From: Micromonospora sp. PLK6-60
GTDB taxonomy: Bacteria > Actinomycetota > Actinomycetes > Mycobacteriales > Micromonosporaceae
Assembly: GCF_019890675.1 (NCBI RefSeq)
Contig: NZ_JAIOAA010000026.1
Location: forward strand, 1 to 56,774
Direction of reading: 5' to 3'
Length of the DNA: 56,774 bases
In this document: positions 48,542 through 55,166 of the stretch, one piece after another
Layout: each line of letters begins with the position of its first letter
Position numbering within the stretch: the first letter of the stretch is position 1
The notes under the pieces: generated by a model
What the model was told of the DNA's origin: nothing
Seen by the model: the letters and a program-made list of their open reading frames with translations, nothing else
Databases searched by the model: none
Made by a program: the position numbers and the translations under genes

Positions 48542-49522
48542 TCACGAATCGGCCGGCGCCCGGGCCGGCAGGATCGGCTCGCCGGGATCGCCCGCCCCGC
48601 TCTGCAACACCCGCCCCCGCTGCAACTCCGCGTTGATCTGCACCCCCAGCATCAGCGCGCAGTTGGAGAGATAGAGCCAGACCAGGAAGGCGATCACCGC
48701 GCCCAGGCTGCCGTAGGTCACGTCGTACGAGCCGAAGTTGGCGACGTACAGGCCGAAGCCGAAGGAGACCAGCACCCAGGAGACCAGGGCCACCGCGCCA
48801 CCGGGGGTGAGCCAGCGGAACCGGGGCTGGCGCACGTTCGGCGCGACCCAGAACAGCAGCGACAGCAGCACCATCACCACCATCGCCAGCGCCGGCCACT
48901 TCGCCACGCCCCACACCGTGCGGGCCAGGCCGCCCGCGCCGATCAGGTCACCCACCGCGTCGGCCACCGGGCCGCTGACGATCAGCCCGGTCGCCACCAC
49001 CGCGAGCAACAGCAGGGAGAGCGCGGCCAGACCGATCTGGATCGGCCGCAGCCGGTAGACCGGCCGGCCCTCCTCGACCCCGTAGATGGCGTTGGAGGCC
49101 CGGGTGAACGCGCCGATGAAGTTGGACGCCGACCAGAGCGCGCCGAGCAGACCGAAGCTCAGCAGCACCTTCGCGCCGCTGCGCTGCTCGACCACCCCGC
49201 GTACCACGGTCACGAAGCTGTCGTTGCCGACCACCGAGCCCGCGCCGATGTCCCGGGCCAGGTCCAGCACGGTGTCGACGGTGCGCTCCCCGTCGGAGAC
49301 CAGGCCGACCAGGGCGACCACCACGATGGTGGACGGGAAGAGGGCCAGCACCCCGTAGTAGGTAAGCGCGGCGGCCCAGTCGGCGCAGTTGTCCTTGACG
49401 AAGCTGCGGCCGCTGCGGGTCAGCACCCCGCGCCAGGTCGGCCAGCTCAGCTGGCGTACCCGGTGGGGGAGCCGCCGCCGGGCCGGGCCGGGCGTCGCGG
49501 TCGGCTCCGTCGTCGCTGCCAT
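48542..49522 (-). CDS. YihY/BrkB-family membrane protein
   Basis: 326 aa, six predicted helices: FVKDNCADWAAALTYYGVLA, LFPSTIVVVALVGLVSDG, GALWSASNFIGAFTRASNAI, YGVEEGRPVYRLRPIQIGLA and SYDVTYGSLGAVIAFLVWLY, followed by LSNCALMLGVQINAEL. Once called ribonuclease BN, now a family of unproven function in the envelope. It has a GTTT-N16-GGGTAC promoter upstream, divergent from ChaB. Confidence 0.92.
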   Translation of the reverse strand: MAATTEPTATPGPARRRLPHRVRQLSWPTWRGVLTRSGRSFVKDNCADWAAALTYYGVLALFPSTIVVVALVGLVSDGERTVDTVLDLARDIGAGSVVGNDSFVTVVRGVVEQRSGAKVLLSFGLLGALWSASNFIGAFTRASNAIYGVEEGRPVYRLRPIQIGLAALSLLLLAVVATGLIVSGPVADAVGDLIGAGGLARTVWGVAKWPALAMVVMVLLSLLFWVAPNVRQPRFRWLTPGGAVALVSWVLVSFGFGLYVANFGSYDVTYGSLGAVIAFLVWLYLSNCALMLGVQINAELQRGRVLQSGAGDPGEPILPARAPADS

Positions 49523-49578
49523 GACCGCCCCCTGTCACCCGGCGGCCGGACGACAGGGCATCCGGCTCGCGTTCGGCG

Positions 49579-49604
49579 GTACCCGGGGCCGGAAATCGAC
49601 AAAC
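49579..49604 (-). promoter_or_regulatory. SigB/SigF-type promoter (GTTT-N16-GGGTAC)
   Basis: Minus strand GTTT (49604-49601), 16 bases, GGGTAC (49584-49579), 57 bases before the YihY start. Only 11 bases separate it from the opposite promoter at 49616. Confidence 0.7.
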
Positions 49605-49615
49605 CCGGCGCGGGA

Positions 49616-49640
49616 GTTTGCCGGTGCCGGCCGGGGGAAC
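49616..49640 (+). promoter_or_regulatory. SigB/SigF-type promoter (GTTT-N15-GGGAAC)
   Basis: GTTT (49616-49619), 15 bases, GGGAAC (49635-49640), 35 bases before the ChaB start codon and upstream of its ribosome binding site. Confidence 0.68.
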
Positions 49641-49675
49641 CGTCAACGGGAAGGATCGACGCGGAGGAGGACGAC

Positions 49676-50098
49676 ATGCCCGGGCGCGAGGTACTGCCCA
49701 GCACGTTGCGGCGCTCCCCGGAGAAGGCGCAGCGGACCTGGGAGAAGACGCACGATTCGGCCGTCGAGACGTACGGCGAGGGGGAGCGGGCGCACCGCAC
49801 CGCCTTCGCGGCGGTGAAGCACGAGTTCGAGAAGGTCGGTGACCACTGGGAGCCGAAGGGCCGCAAGGGCCCCAGCGACCAGCAGGCCGCCGGTGGCGGT
49901 CCCGCCCGGCGGGCCTTCACGGCCGGCGGGGTGGACGCCAACGCCCCGAAGGACCACCTGATGGAGGTGGCGAAGAAGCTGGACGTGCCGGGCCGGTCCC
50001 GGATGACCAAGCCGGAACTGGTCAAGGCGATCCAGAAGGCGAACAACCGGCAGACCACCAAGGCCCGCGAGCAGAGCAAGGCCCGCGGCGGGCGCTGA
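49676..50098 (+). CDS. ChaB-family protein with Rho-N/SAP-like C-terminus
   Basis: 140 aa. Residues about 1-60 are a ChaB domain (LPSTLRRSPEKAQRTWEKTH, DSAVETYGEGERAHRTAFAA, VKHEFEKVGDHW); a Gly/Ala linker leads to HLMEVAKKLDVPGRSRMTKP and ELVKAIQKANNR, a Rho-N/SAP-like nucleic-acid-binding helix pair. ChaB is linked to cation transport regulation in E. coli, but this fusion is typical of actinobacteria and of unknown role. GGAGGAGG precedes ATG 49676. Confidence 0.9.
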   Translation: MPGREVLPSTLRRSPEKAQRTWEKTHDSAVETYGEGERAHRTAFAAVKHEFEKVGDHWEPKGRKGPSDQQAAGGGPARRAFTAGGVDANAPKDHLMEVAKKLDVPGRSRMTKPELVKAIQKANNRQTTKAREQSKARGGR

Positions 50099-50118
50099 GC
50101 AGCCAGCGGTACGACGCA

Positions 50119-50153
50119 CCGGAGCCCGGGACCCGCGCGGTCCCGGGCTCCGG
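50119..50153. terminator. 15-bp stem bidirectional terminator
   Basis: Perfect stem CCGGAGCCCGGGACC / GGTCCCGGGCTCCGG with a 5-base loop between convergent ChaB and aldehyde dehydrogenase genes. Confidence 0.88.
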
Positions 50154-50161
50154 CGTACCCG

Positions 50162-51595
50162 TCACCAGTGGCCGCCGCCCGGCGCCTGGAGGTGCACCGC
50201 CTTGACGGTGCTGAACTCGTCCAGCAGCTCCGGGCCGTACCCGAAGCCCTGGCCGCTGCCGCGGCGTGGCTGCGCGGCACCACCCGGCGCGCCGCCGAAC
50301 ACCGCGTTGACCTTGACCGTGCCCACCGGCAGCTCCCGCCAGGCCCGCTGGGCGTGACTCATCGAGCCGGTGAGCACCGTGGCCGCCAGCCCGTACGGCG
50401 AGTCCGCGGCGCAGCGCAGCGCCTCGCTGAACGAGTCGACCACCACCACCGGGGCGACCGGCCCGAACGTCTCCTCCCGGACCAGCGCCATCTCCTGCCG
50501 GCAGTCCGCCACCACCGTGGCCGGGTAGAACGCCCCCGCGCCCTCCGGCAGCGTGCCGCCGATGCGCAGCCGGGCCCCCTCGGCCACCGCGGCGGTGACC
50601 TGCCCGTGCACGTGGTCGCGGTGCCGCCGGTCGACCAGCGGGCCCAGCTCGGTGGCCGCGTCCCGCCCCGGACCCACGGTCAGCGCGCCGGCCCGCTCGA
50701 CCAGCGCCTCGACGAAGTCCTCCGCCACGTCCCGGTGCGTGTAGATCCGCTCCACCGCCACGCAGATCTGCCCGGCGTTGGCGAAGCTGCCGATCGCCGC
50801 CTGCTCGGCCGCCCACACCGGGTCGACCCCCGCGTCGACGATCAACGGGTCGCTGCCGCCGTTCTCCAGCAGCGCCTTCGCGCCGGTGCGGGCGCACGCC
50901 ACGGCGATCGCCCGGCCGGTGGCCGTCGAGCCGACGTGGGCGACCACGTCGACCGGCTGCCCGGCGAGCGCCGCGCCCACCTCGCCGCCCCCGGTCAGCA
51001 GGGAGAGCACCCCGGTGGGCAGCGCCCCGTCCAGGATCCGGGCGAGCAGCCAGCCGGTGGCCGGGGTGCGCTCGCTCGGCTTGTAGAGCACCACGTTGCC
51101 GGTGACCAGGGCGGCGCCGAGCAGCCCGCAGGAGACCGCCACCGGATCGTTCCACGGGGTGATCGCGGCGACCACGCCGCGCGGCTCGGGCGCCATGAAG
51201 TCGATCGCGTCGCCGCCGCCGTGCAGGGTCCGGCCGCCGCGCAGCGGACCCAGTTCGGCGTACTGTCGCAGCGTGCCGACGCCCGCCTCGACCCCGCCCC
51301 GGGCGTCGCCCAGCGGCTTGCCCATCTCCGCGGTCACCGCCGCCGCCACCTCGTCGGCGGCGTCCGCGAGCGCGCCCGCCGCGCGGTGCAGCGCCGCCGC
51401 CCGTTCCGCGGCCGGGGTCGCCGCCCAGTCCGCGGCGGCGCCGCGCGCCGCCTCCACCGCCTTGGCCACCTCGTCCGCCGTCGCCACCGGGACGGTGCTG
51501 ACCGGGGAGCCGTCGGCCGGGTCGTGCACGACCAACTCGCCCCCTTCGCCGCCCGCGCCCCACACTCCACCGATGAGCTGTTCAACCCTGTACAT
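50162..51595 (-). CDS. Aldehyde dehydrogenase family protein
   Basis: 477 aa NAD(P)-dependent dehydrogenase. AAITPWNDPVAVSCGLLGAA (catalytic Asn), HVGSTATGRAIAVAC (cofactor loop), ALLENGGSDPLIVDAG (Glu kept; the usual ELGG is ENGG), FANAGQICVAVERIYTHRDV (nucleophile Cys) and REETFGPVAPVVVVD. The ENGG and the NAVFGGAPGGAAQPRRGSG loop are divergent, so substrate prediction is weak. ATG 51595 has no ribosome binding site but a GTTT-N15-GGGCAT promoter 10 bases upstream. Confidence 0.87.
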   Translation of the reverse strand: MYRVEQLIGGVWGAGGEGGELVVHDPADGSPVSTVPVATADEVAKAVEAARGAAADWAATPAAERAAALHRAAGALADAADEVAAAVTAEMGKPLGDARGGVEAGVGTLRQYAELGPLRGGRTLHGGGDAIDFMAPEPRGVVAAITPWNDPVAVSCGLLGAALVTGNVVLYKPSERTPATGWLLARILDGALPTGVLSLLTGGGEVGAALAGQPVDVVAHVGSTATGRAIAVACARTGAKALLENGGSDPLIVDAGVDPVWAAEQAAIGSFANAGQICVAVERIYTHRDVAEDFVEALVERAGALTVGPGRDAATELGPLVDRRHRDHVHGQVTAAVAEGARLRIGGTLPEGAGAFYPATVVADCRQEMALVREETFGPVAPVVVVDSFSEALRCAADSPYGLAATVLTGSMSHAQRAWRELPVGTVKVNAVFGGAPGGAAQPRRGSGQGFGYGPELLDEFSTVKAVHLQAPGGGHW

Positions 51596-51605
51596 GTGGC
51601 GGTGG

Positions 51606-51630
51606 ATGCCCCGGTCCCGGCGAGGCAAAC
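51606..51630 (-). promoter_or_regulatory. SigB/SigF-type promoter (GTTT-N15-GGGCAT)
   Basis: Minus strand GTTT (51630-51627), 15 bases, GGGCAT (51611-51606), 10 bases before the aldehyde dehydrogenase start. Back-to-back with 51633, two bases apart. Confidence 0.62.
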
Positions 51631-51632
51631 GC

Positions 51633-51658
51633 GTTTCGCCCGGTAACCGGCCGGGTAG
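51633..51658 (+). promoter_or_regulatory. SigB/SigF-type promoter (GTTT-N16-GGGTAG)
   Basis: GTTT (51633-51636), 16 bases, GGGTAG (51653-51658), ending 9 bases before the ATG of the phytoene desaturase-like gene, so transcription would begin at or near the start codon. Confidence 0.65.
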
Positions 51659-51667
51659 GCGGATCGG

Positions 51668-53266
51668 ATGACCTCGACCGAGGCCGCCGACGCGGTCGTC
51701 ATCGGAGCGGGCCACAACGGCCTGGTGGCCGCCAACCTGCTGGCCGACGCGGGTTGGGACGTGCTGGTGCTGGAGGCGACCGAGGCGCCCGGCGGGGCGG
51801 TGCGCTCCGCCCAGGTGACCGCCTCGGGTTACCTCAGCGACCTCTACAGCTCCTTCTACCCGCTGGGCTACGCCTCGCCGGTGCTGGGCGCGCTCGACCT
51901 GGACCGGCACGGGCTGACCTGGACCGAGGCCCCGGACGTGCTGGCCCACCTGCTGCCCGACGGCCGGGCCGCCGTGCTCAACCGGGACCTGGCCACCACC
52001 GCGGCCTCGCTGGAGGAGTTCGCCCCGGGCGACGGGAAGCGCTGGGAGCAGGCGTACGCCGAATGGCAGACCGTGGCCGGGCCGATGCTGGACCTGATCA
52101 CCACCCCGTTCCCGCCGGTCCGCGGCGGCCTGACGCTGCTGGGGCGGCTACGGGTGGCCGGCGCGCTGCGGCTGGCCCGCCGGCTGCTCGTGCCGGTCCG
52201 CAAGCTCGGCGGCGAGCTCTTCGAGGGCGAGGGCGGGCCGGTGCTGCTGGCCGGCTGCGCGCTGCACACCGACCTCTCCCCCGAGGAGGCCGGCTCCGGG
52301 GTGTACGGCTGGCTGCTGGCCATGCTCGGTCAGCAGGTCGGCTGGCCGGTGCCGGTCGGCGGGGCGCAGAAGATCACCGACGCGCTGGTGGCCCGGCTGG
52401 TCGCCCGGGGCGGCCGGATCCTCTACGGCGCCCGGGTGGACCGGGTGCTCACCGCCCGGGGTCGGGCGATGGGCGTGCGCACCGTCGGCGGCAGTCACTG
52501 GCGGGCCCGGCGCGCCGTGCTGGCCGACGTGCCGGCCCCCGCGCTCTACCTGGACCTGGTCGGGGCCGCCGCGCTGCCGCCCCGGCTGGTGGAGGACCTG
52601 GCCCACTTCCGGTGGGACGGTTCCACGCTCAAGGTCGACTGGGCGCTCTCGGCGCCGGTGCCGTGGACCAACCCGGCCCTCGCCACCGCCGGCACGGTGC
52701 ACCTGGGCGCCGATCTGAACGGGCTGACCAGCTATGCCGCCACGCTGGCCCGGGGTGAGGTGCCGGCCGACCCGTTCCTGCTGGTGGGCCAGATGTCGGT
52801 GGCCGACCCGAGCCACTCGCCGCCCGGCACCGAGTCGCTCTGGTCCTACACCCACCTGCCGTTCCGCCGGAGCTGGCGGGCCGAGGAGGTCGTCGCGCAC
52901 GTGGCCCGGATGGAGGACGTGCTGGAGGCCGCCGCCCCCGGGTTCCGCTCGCTGGTCGTCGGCCGGCACGTGGCCGGGCCGGCCGACCTGGAGGCGGCGG
53001 AACCGAGCCTGGTCGGCGGGGCGCTGGGCGGTGGCACCGCCGCCGCGTACCAGCAGCTGTTCCTGCGGCCCGTCCCCGGCCTGGGGCGCGCGGACACCCC
53101 GGTCGACCGGCTCTACCTGGCCAGCGCCTCGGCCCACCCGGGCGGCGGCGTGCACGGCGCGCCCGGCGCGAACGCCGCCCGCGCGGCCCTGGCCCGGGAC
53201 CGGGCCGTCACCGGCGGCCTCTACGCGGGCGTCATCGGCGCGGCGCACCGCGCCGTCTACCGCTGA
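51668..53266 (+). CDS. Phytoene desaturase/PYROXD2-like FAD oxidoreductase
   Basis: 532 aa. N-terminal FAD motif DAVVIGAGHNGLVAANLLAD and VLEATEAPGGAVRSAQVT; middle SSFYPLGYASPVLGALDL, PVGGAQKITDALVARLVARG and ILYGARVDRVLTARGRAMG; C-terminal PVDRLYLASASAHPGGGVHG and GAPGANAARAAL. The GHNGLVAA start and HPGGGVHGAPG end match PYROXD2/COG1233-type enzymes rather than true carotenoid CrtI; no carotenoid gene is nearby. Likely redox of a lipid or isoprenoid (inference). Confidence 0.88.
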   Translation: MTSTEAADAVVIGAGHNGLVAANLLADAGWDVLVLEATEAPGGAVRSAQVTASGYLSDLYSSFYPLGYASPVLGALDLDRHGLTWTEAPDVLAHLLPDGRAAVLNRDLATTAASLEEFAPGDGKRWEQAYAEWQTVAGPMLDLITTPFPPVRGGLTLLGRLRVAGALRLARRLLVPVRKLGGELFEGEGGPVLLAGCALHTDLSPEEAGSGVYGWLLAMLGQQVGWPVPVGGAQKITDALVARLVARGGRILYGARVDRVLTARGRAMGVRTVGGSHWRARRAVLADVPAPALYLDLVGAAALPPRLVEDLAHFRWDGSTLKVDWALSAPVPWTNPALATAGTVHLGADLNGLTSYAATLARGEVPADPFLLVGQMSVADPSHSPPGTESLWSYTHLPFRRSWRAEEVVAHVARMEDVLEAAAPGFRSLVVGRHVAGPADLEAAEPSLVGGALGGGTAAAYQQLFLRPVPGLGRADTPVDRLYLASASAHPGGGVHGAPGANAARAALARDRAVTGGLYAGVIGAAHRAVYR

Positions 53267-53435
53267 CCGGCCGGCCACGTCGCTCGCCACCGCGCCGGCT
53301 CGGCGCTCGCCTGGCACGTCCGCTCGCCGAAGCCCGTCCCTTGCCCGCGCGCCGCGCCGCCCTGGCCCTCCCGGCCGCCCTGGCCGTCCCTGGTGTCGCG
53401 TCGTGCGGCCGCCTTGGCCGACACCCGCTGGCGCG

Positions 53436-53561
53436 CCTTTGCTCTGCTGCCGCCGGCGCAACACCGTCACGTTGCGTGCCGACGTCGGCCCGCACGGCCC
53501 GACGGACGCCGGCAGAAGGGCAGCTCAGTGAGGTGTTGCCGGGGCGGCAGCAGAGCAAAGG
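53436..53561. repeat. 126-bp element with 30-bp terminal inverted repeats
   Basis: Ends CCTTTGCTCTGCTGCCGCCG (30-base arm 53436-53465) and its near-exact complement (53532-53561), differing only in a few bases near the inner end. The 66-base interior has no gene. It lies in the otherwise gene-free 53267-53640 stretch, where I see no other feature. No target duplication is evident. Confidence 0.85.
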
Positions 53562-53640
53562 AAGCCGAGACGGCAGGCGGCCCGGGCGCGGTCGTCACCC
53601 GACGTGACGAACGGTGCCCGGGCCGGAGGGGCGGCAGGTC

Positions 53641-54408
53641 TCAGCGCGGCAGGTTGCGGTGCCGGCTGCGCAGCATGAACGGCATCAGCGCGCTCTCCAC
53701 CTTGGTGGCGGTGGTCATCTTCGACGCGCCGTCGCGCCGCTCCTCGAACCGGATCGGCACCTCGAGGATGGTGTGCCCGAGCTTGGTGGCCAGGTAGTGC
53801 ATCTCCACCTGGAAGCTGTAGCCGTTGGACTGGACCCGGTCCAGCCCGATGTCGCGCAGCGCGTCCGCGCGCCAGATCTTGAAGCCGGCGGTCAGGTCGC
53901 GGATCCGCACCCGCAGCAGGGTGTGCACGTAGAGGTTGGCCCAGCCGCTGAGCGCGCGGCGGTAGAGCGGCCAGTTCTCGTCCAGCTCGCCACCGGGCAC
54001 GTACCGGGAGCCGATCACCACGCTGGCCTGGGTGGAGAGCAGCGCGCCGAGCATGCCGGGCAGCGCCTCCGGCGGGTGCGACAGGTCGGCGTCCATCTGC
54101 GCGACGTACTCCGCGCCGCCGTCGAGGGCGCGGCCGATCCCGTCGACGTACGCCCGGCCGAGGCCCTCCTTGCCGGCGCGGTGCACCACCTGGATCCGCT
54201 CCGGGTGCTCGATGGCCAGCTTGTCGGCCACCTCACCCGTGCCGTCCGGCGAGTTGTCGTCGGCGACCAGCACCTTGAGCCCGGGCAGCGGGAGCGCCAG
54301 GAGCCGCTCGACCAGCGCCGGGAGGTTGCCCGCCTCGTTGTACGTCGGCACGACGACGGTCAGGCGCGCGTCCCGCCACGGCGAGGGCAACTGCACGGGT
54401 TCGATCAT
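53641..54408 (-). CDS. Polyprenol monophosphomannose synthase (GT2)
   Basis: 255 aa GT-A glycosyltransferase of the Ppm1/DPM1 type: LTVVVPTYNEAGNLPALVER, VLVADDNSPDGTGEVADKLA, AGKEGLGRAYVDGIGRAL, the DxD-like QMDADLSHPPEAL, IGSRYVPGGELDENWPLYRR and RIRDLTAGFKIWR. It transfers mannose from GDP-mannose to polyprenyl phosphate for envelope lipoglycans or protein mannosylation. Lacks the fused acyltransferase (Lnt) domain of mycobacterial Ppm1. AGGAAG before ATG 54408. Confidence 0.92.
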   Translation of the reverse strand: MIEPVQLPSPWRDARLTVVVPTYNEAGNLPALVERLLALPLPGLKVLVADDNSPDGTGEVADKLAIEHPERIQVVHRAGKEGLGRAYVDGIGRALDGGAEYVAQMDADLSHPPEALPGMLGALLSTQASVVIGSRYVPGGELDENWPLYRRALSGWANLYVHTLLRVRIRDLTAGFKIWRADALRDIGLDRVQSNGYSFQVEMHYLATKLGHTILEVPIRFEERRDGASKMTTATKVESALMPFMLRSRHRNLPR

Positions 54409-54549
54409 CACGACTTCCTCGGTTCGCCAAAAGGTTTCCCTGAGAGGGTAGCCAGTGGCGACACGGCGCGTGTCGAGGCTCCCCGCACGGCGGGCGGGGC
54501 GGCCGCCGTCAGCGTGCGGCGTGGGACGTGGCGCCGTGGCCCGGTTGGG

Positions 54550-54996
54550 TCATTCGTCCGACTTCTGCCGGGTCGCGATGTCGGCGAGCCGGTTCAACGT
54601 CTCCTTGTTCCGCTGGTGCAGCACCAGGTCGTTGAGCTTGTTGCGGACCCAGCGCAGCGGCCCGGCCGCGAAGTCCTCGCCGAGGCGTACCCGGGTGGCG
54701 CCGGGGCCGGCCGGTTCCAGCGCGAACGAGACGATCGCCTCGCCCGCCGGCCAGAGCCCGGCCCGCAGCACCAGCCGGTGCGGCGCGTCGCTGAGCAGGA
54801 CCGTGGAGGCGTCCTGGAGGGAGAACGGCCACGGCCCGGCCCGGTGGTGCAGCTGGGCGCCCACCCGGGGCCAGTCGTCGTCGACGTCCCGGACGTGGGC
54901 CGTGCCCACCACCCAGTCGCTGTACGTCCACCCATCGGCGAGGACCTTGAACACCTGCTCGGGGGAGGCGTCGATTACTTTCTCCACAATCGCCAC
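54550..54996 (-). CDS. SRPBCC family protein
   Basis: 148 aa: VEKVIDASPEQVFKVLADGW, YSDWVVGTAHVRDVDDDWPR, LHHRAGPWPFSLQDAS and GPLRWVRNKLNDLVLHQRN. START-like hydrophobic-ligand fold, ligand unknown; the C-terminal HQRNKETLNRLADIA helix is typical. I prefer GTG 54996 because TATGAG of a GTTA-N16-GGGTAT promoter ends about 9 bases upstream, giving an almost leaderless mRNA; GTG 55002 is the alternative. Confidence 0.82.
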   Translation of the reverse strand: MAIVEKVIDASPEQVFKVLADGWTYSDWVVGTAHVRDVDDDWPRVGAQLHHRAGPWPFSLQDASTVLLSDAPHRLVLRAGLWPAGEAIVSFALEPAGPGATRVRLGEDFAAGPLRWVRNKLNDLVLHQRNKETLNRLADIATRQKSDE

Positions 54997-55005
54997 GGAC
55001 ACCTC

Positions 55006-55031
55006 ATACCCCCCGTCCGGACGCCGGTAAC
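55006..55031 (-). promoter_or_regulatory. SigB/SigF-type promoter (GTTA-N16-GGGTAT)
   Basis: Minus strand GTTA (55031-55028), 16 bases, GGGTAT (55011-55006), 9 bases before the preferred start of the SRPBCC gene. Confidence 0.65.
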
Positions 55032-55042
55032 GGAACGACCGG

Positions 55043-55068
55043 GTTAGCTTCTCCGGGGCGGCGGGTAA
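55043..55068 (+). promoter_or_regulatory. Possible SigB/SigF-type promoter (GTTA-N16-GGGTAA)
   Basis: GTTA (55043-55046), 16 bases, GGGTAA (55063-55068), about 98 bases upstream of the GmhB-GT9 gene and facing it. Less certain because of the distance. Confidence 0.35.
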
Positions 55069-55166
55069 CGCCGGACCGACCCAGTGCCGTCCTGCGGGTC
55101 GGCGTCGCTCTGTCGCCGCCGCCGGGGACCACGTTTACTCCTCCTGGCCCCGGGAACCCGCCGCCC

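Noticed and set aside
51668..53266. Carotenoid biosynthesis cluster
   Set aside because: The enzyme is PYROXD2-like, and no crtB, crtE or related gene is adjacent.
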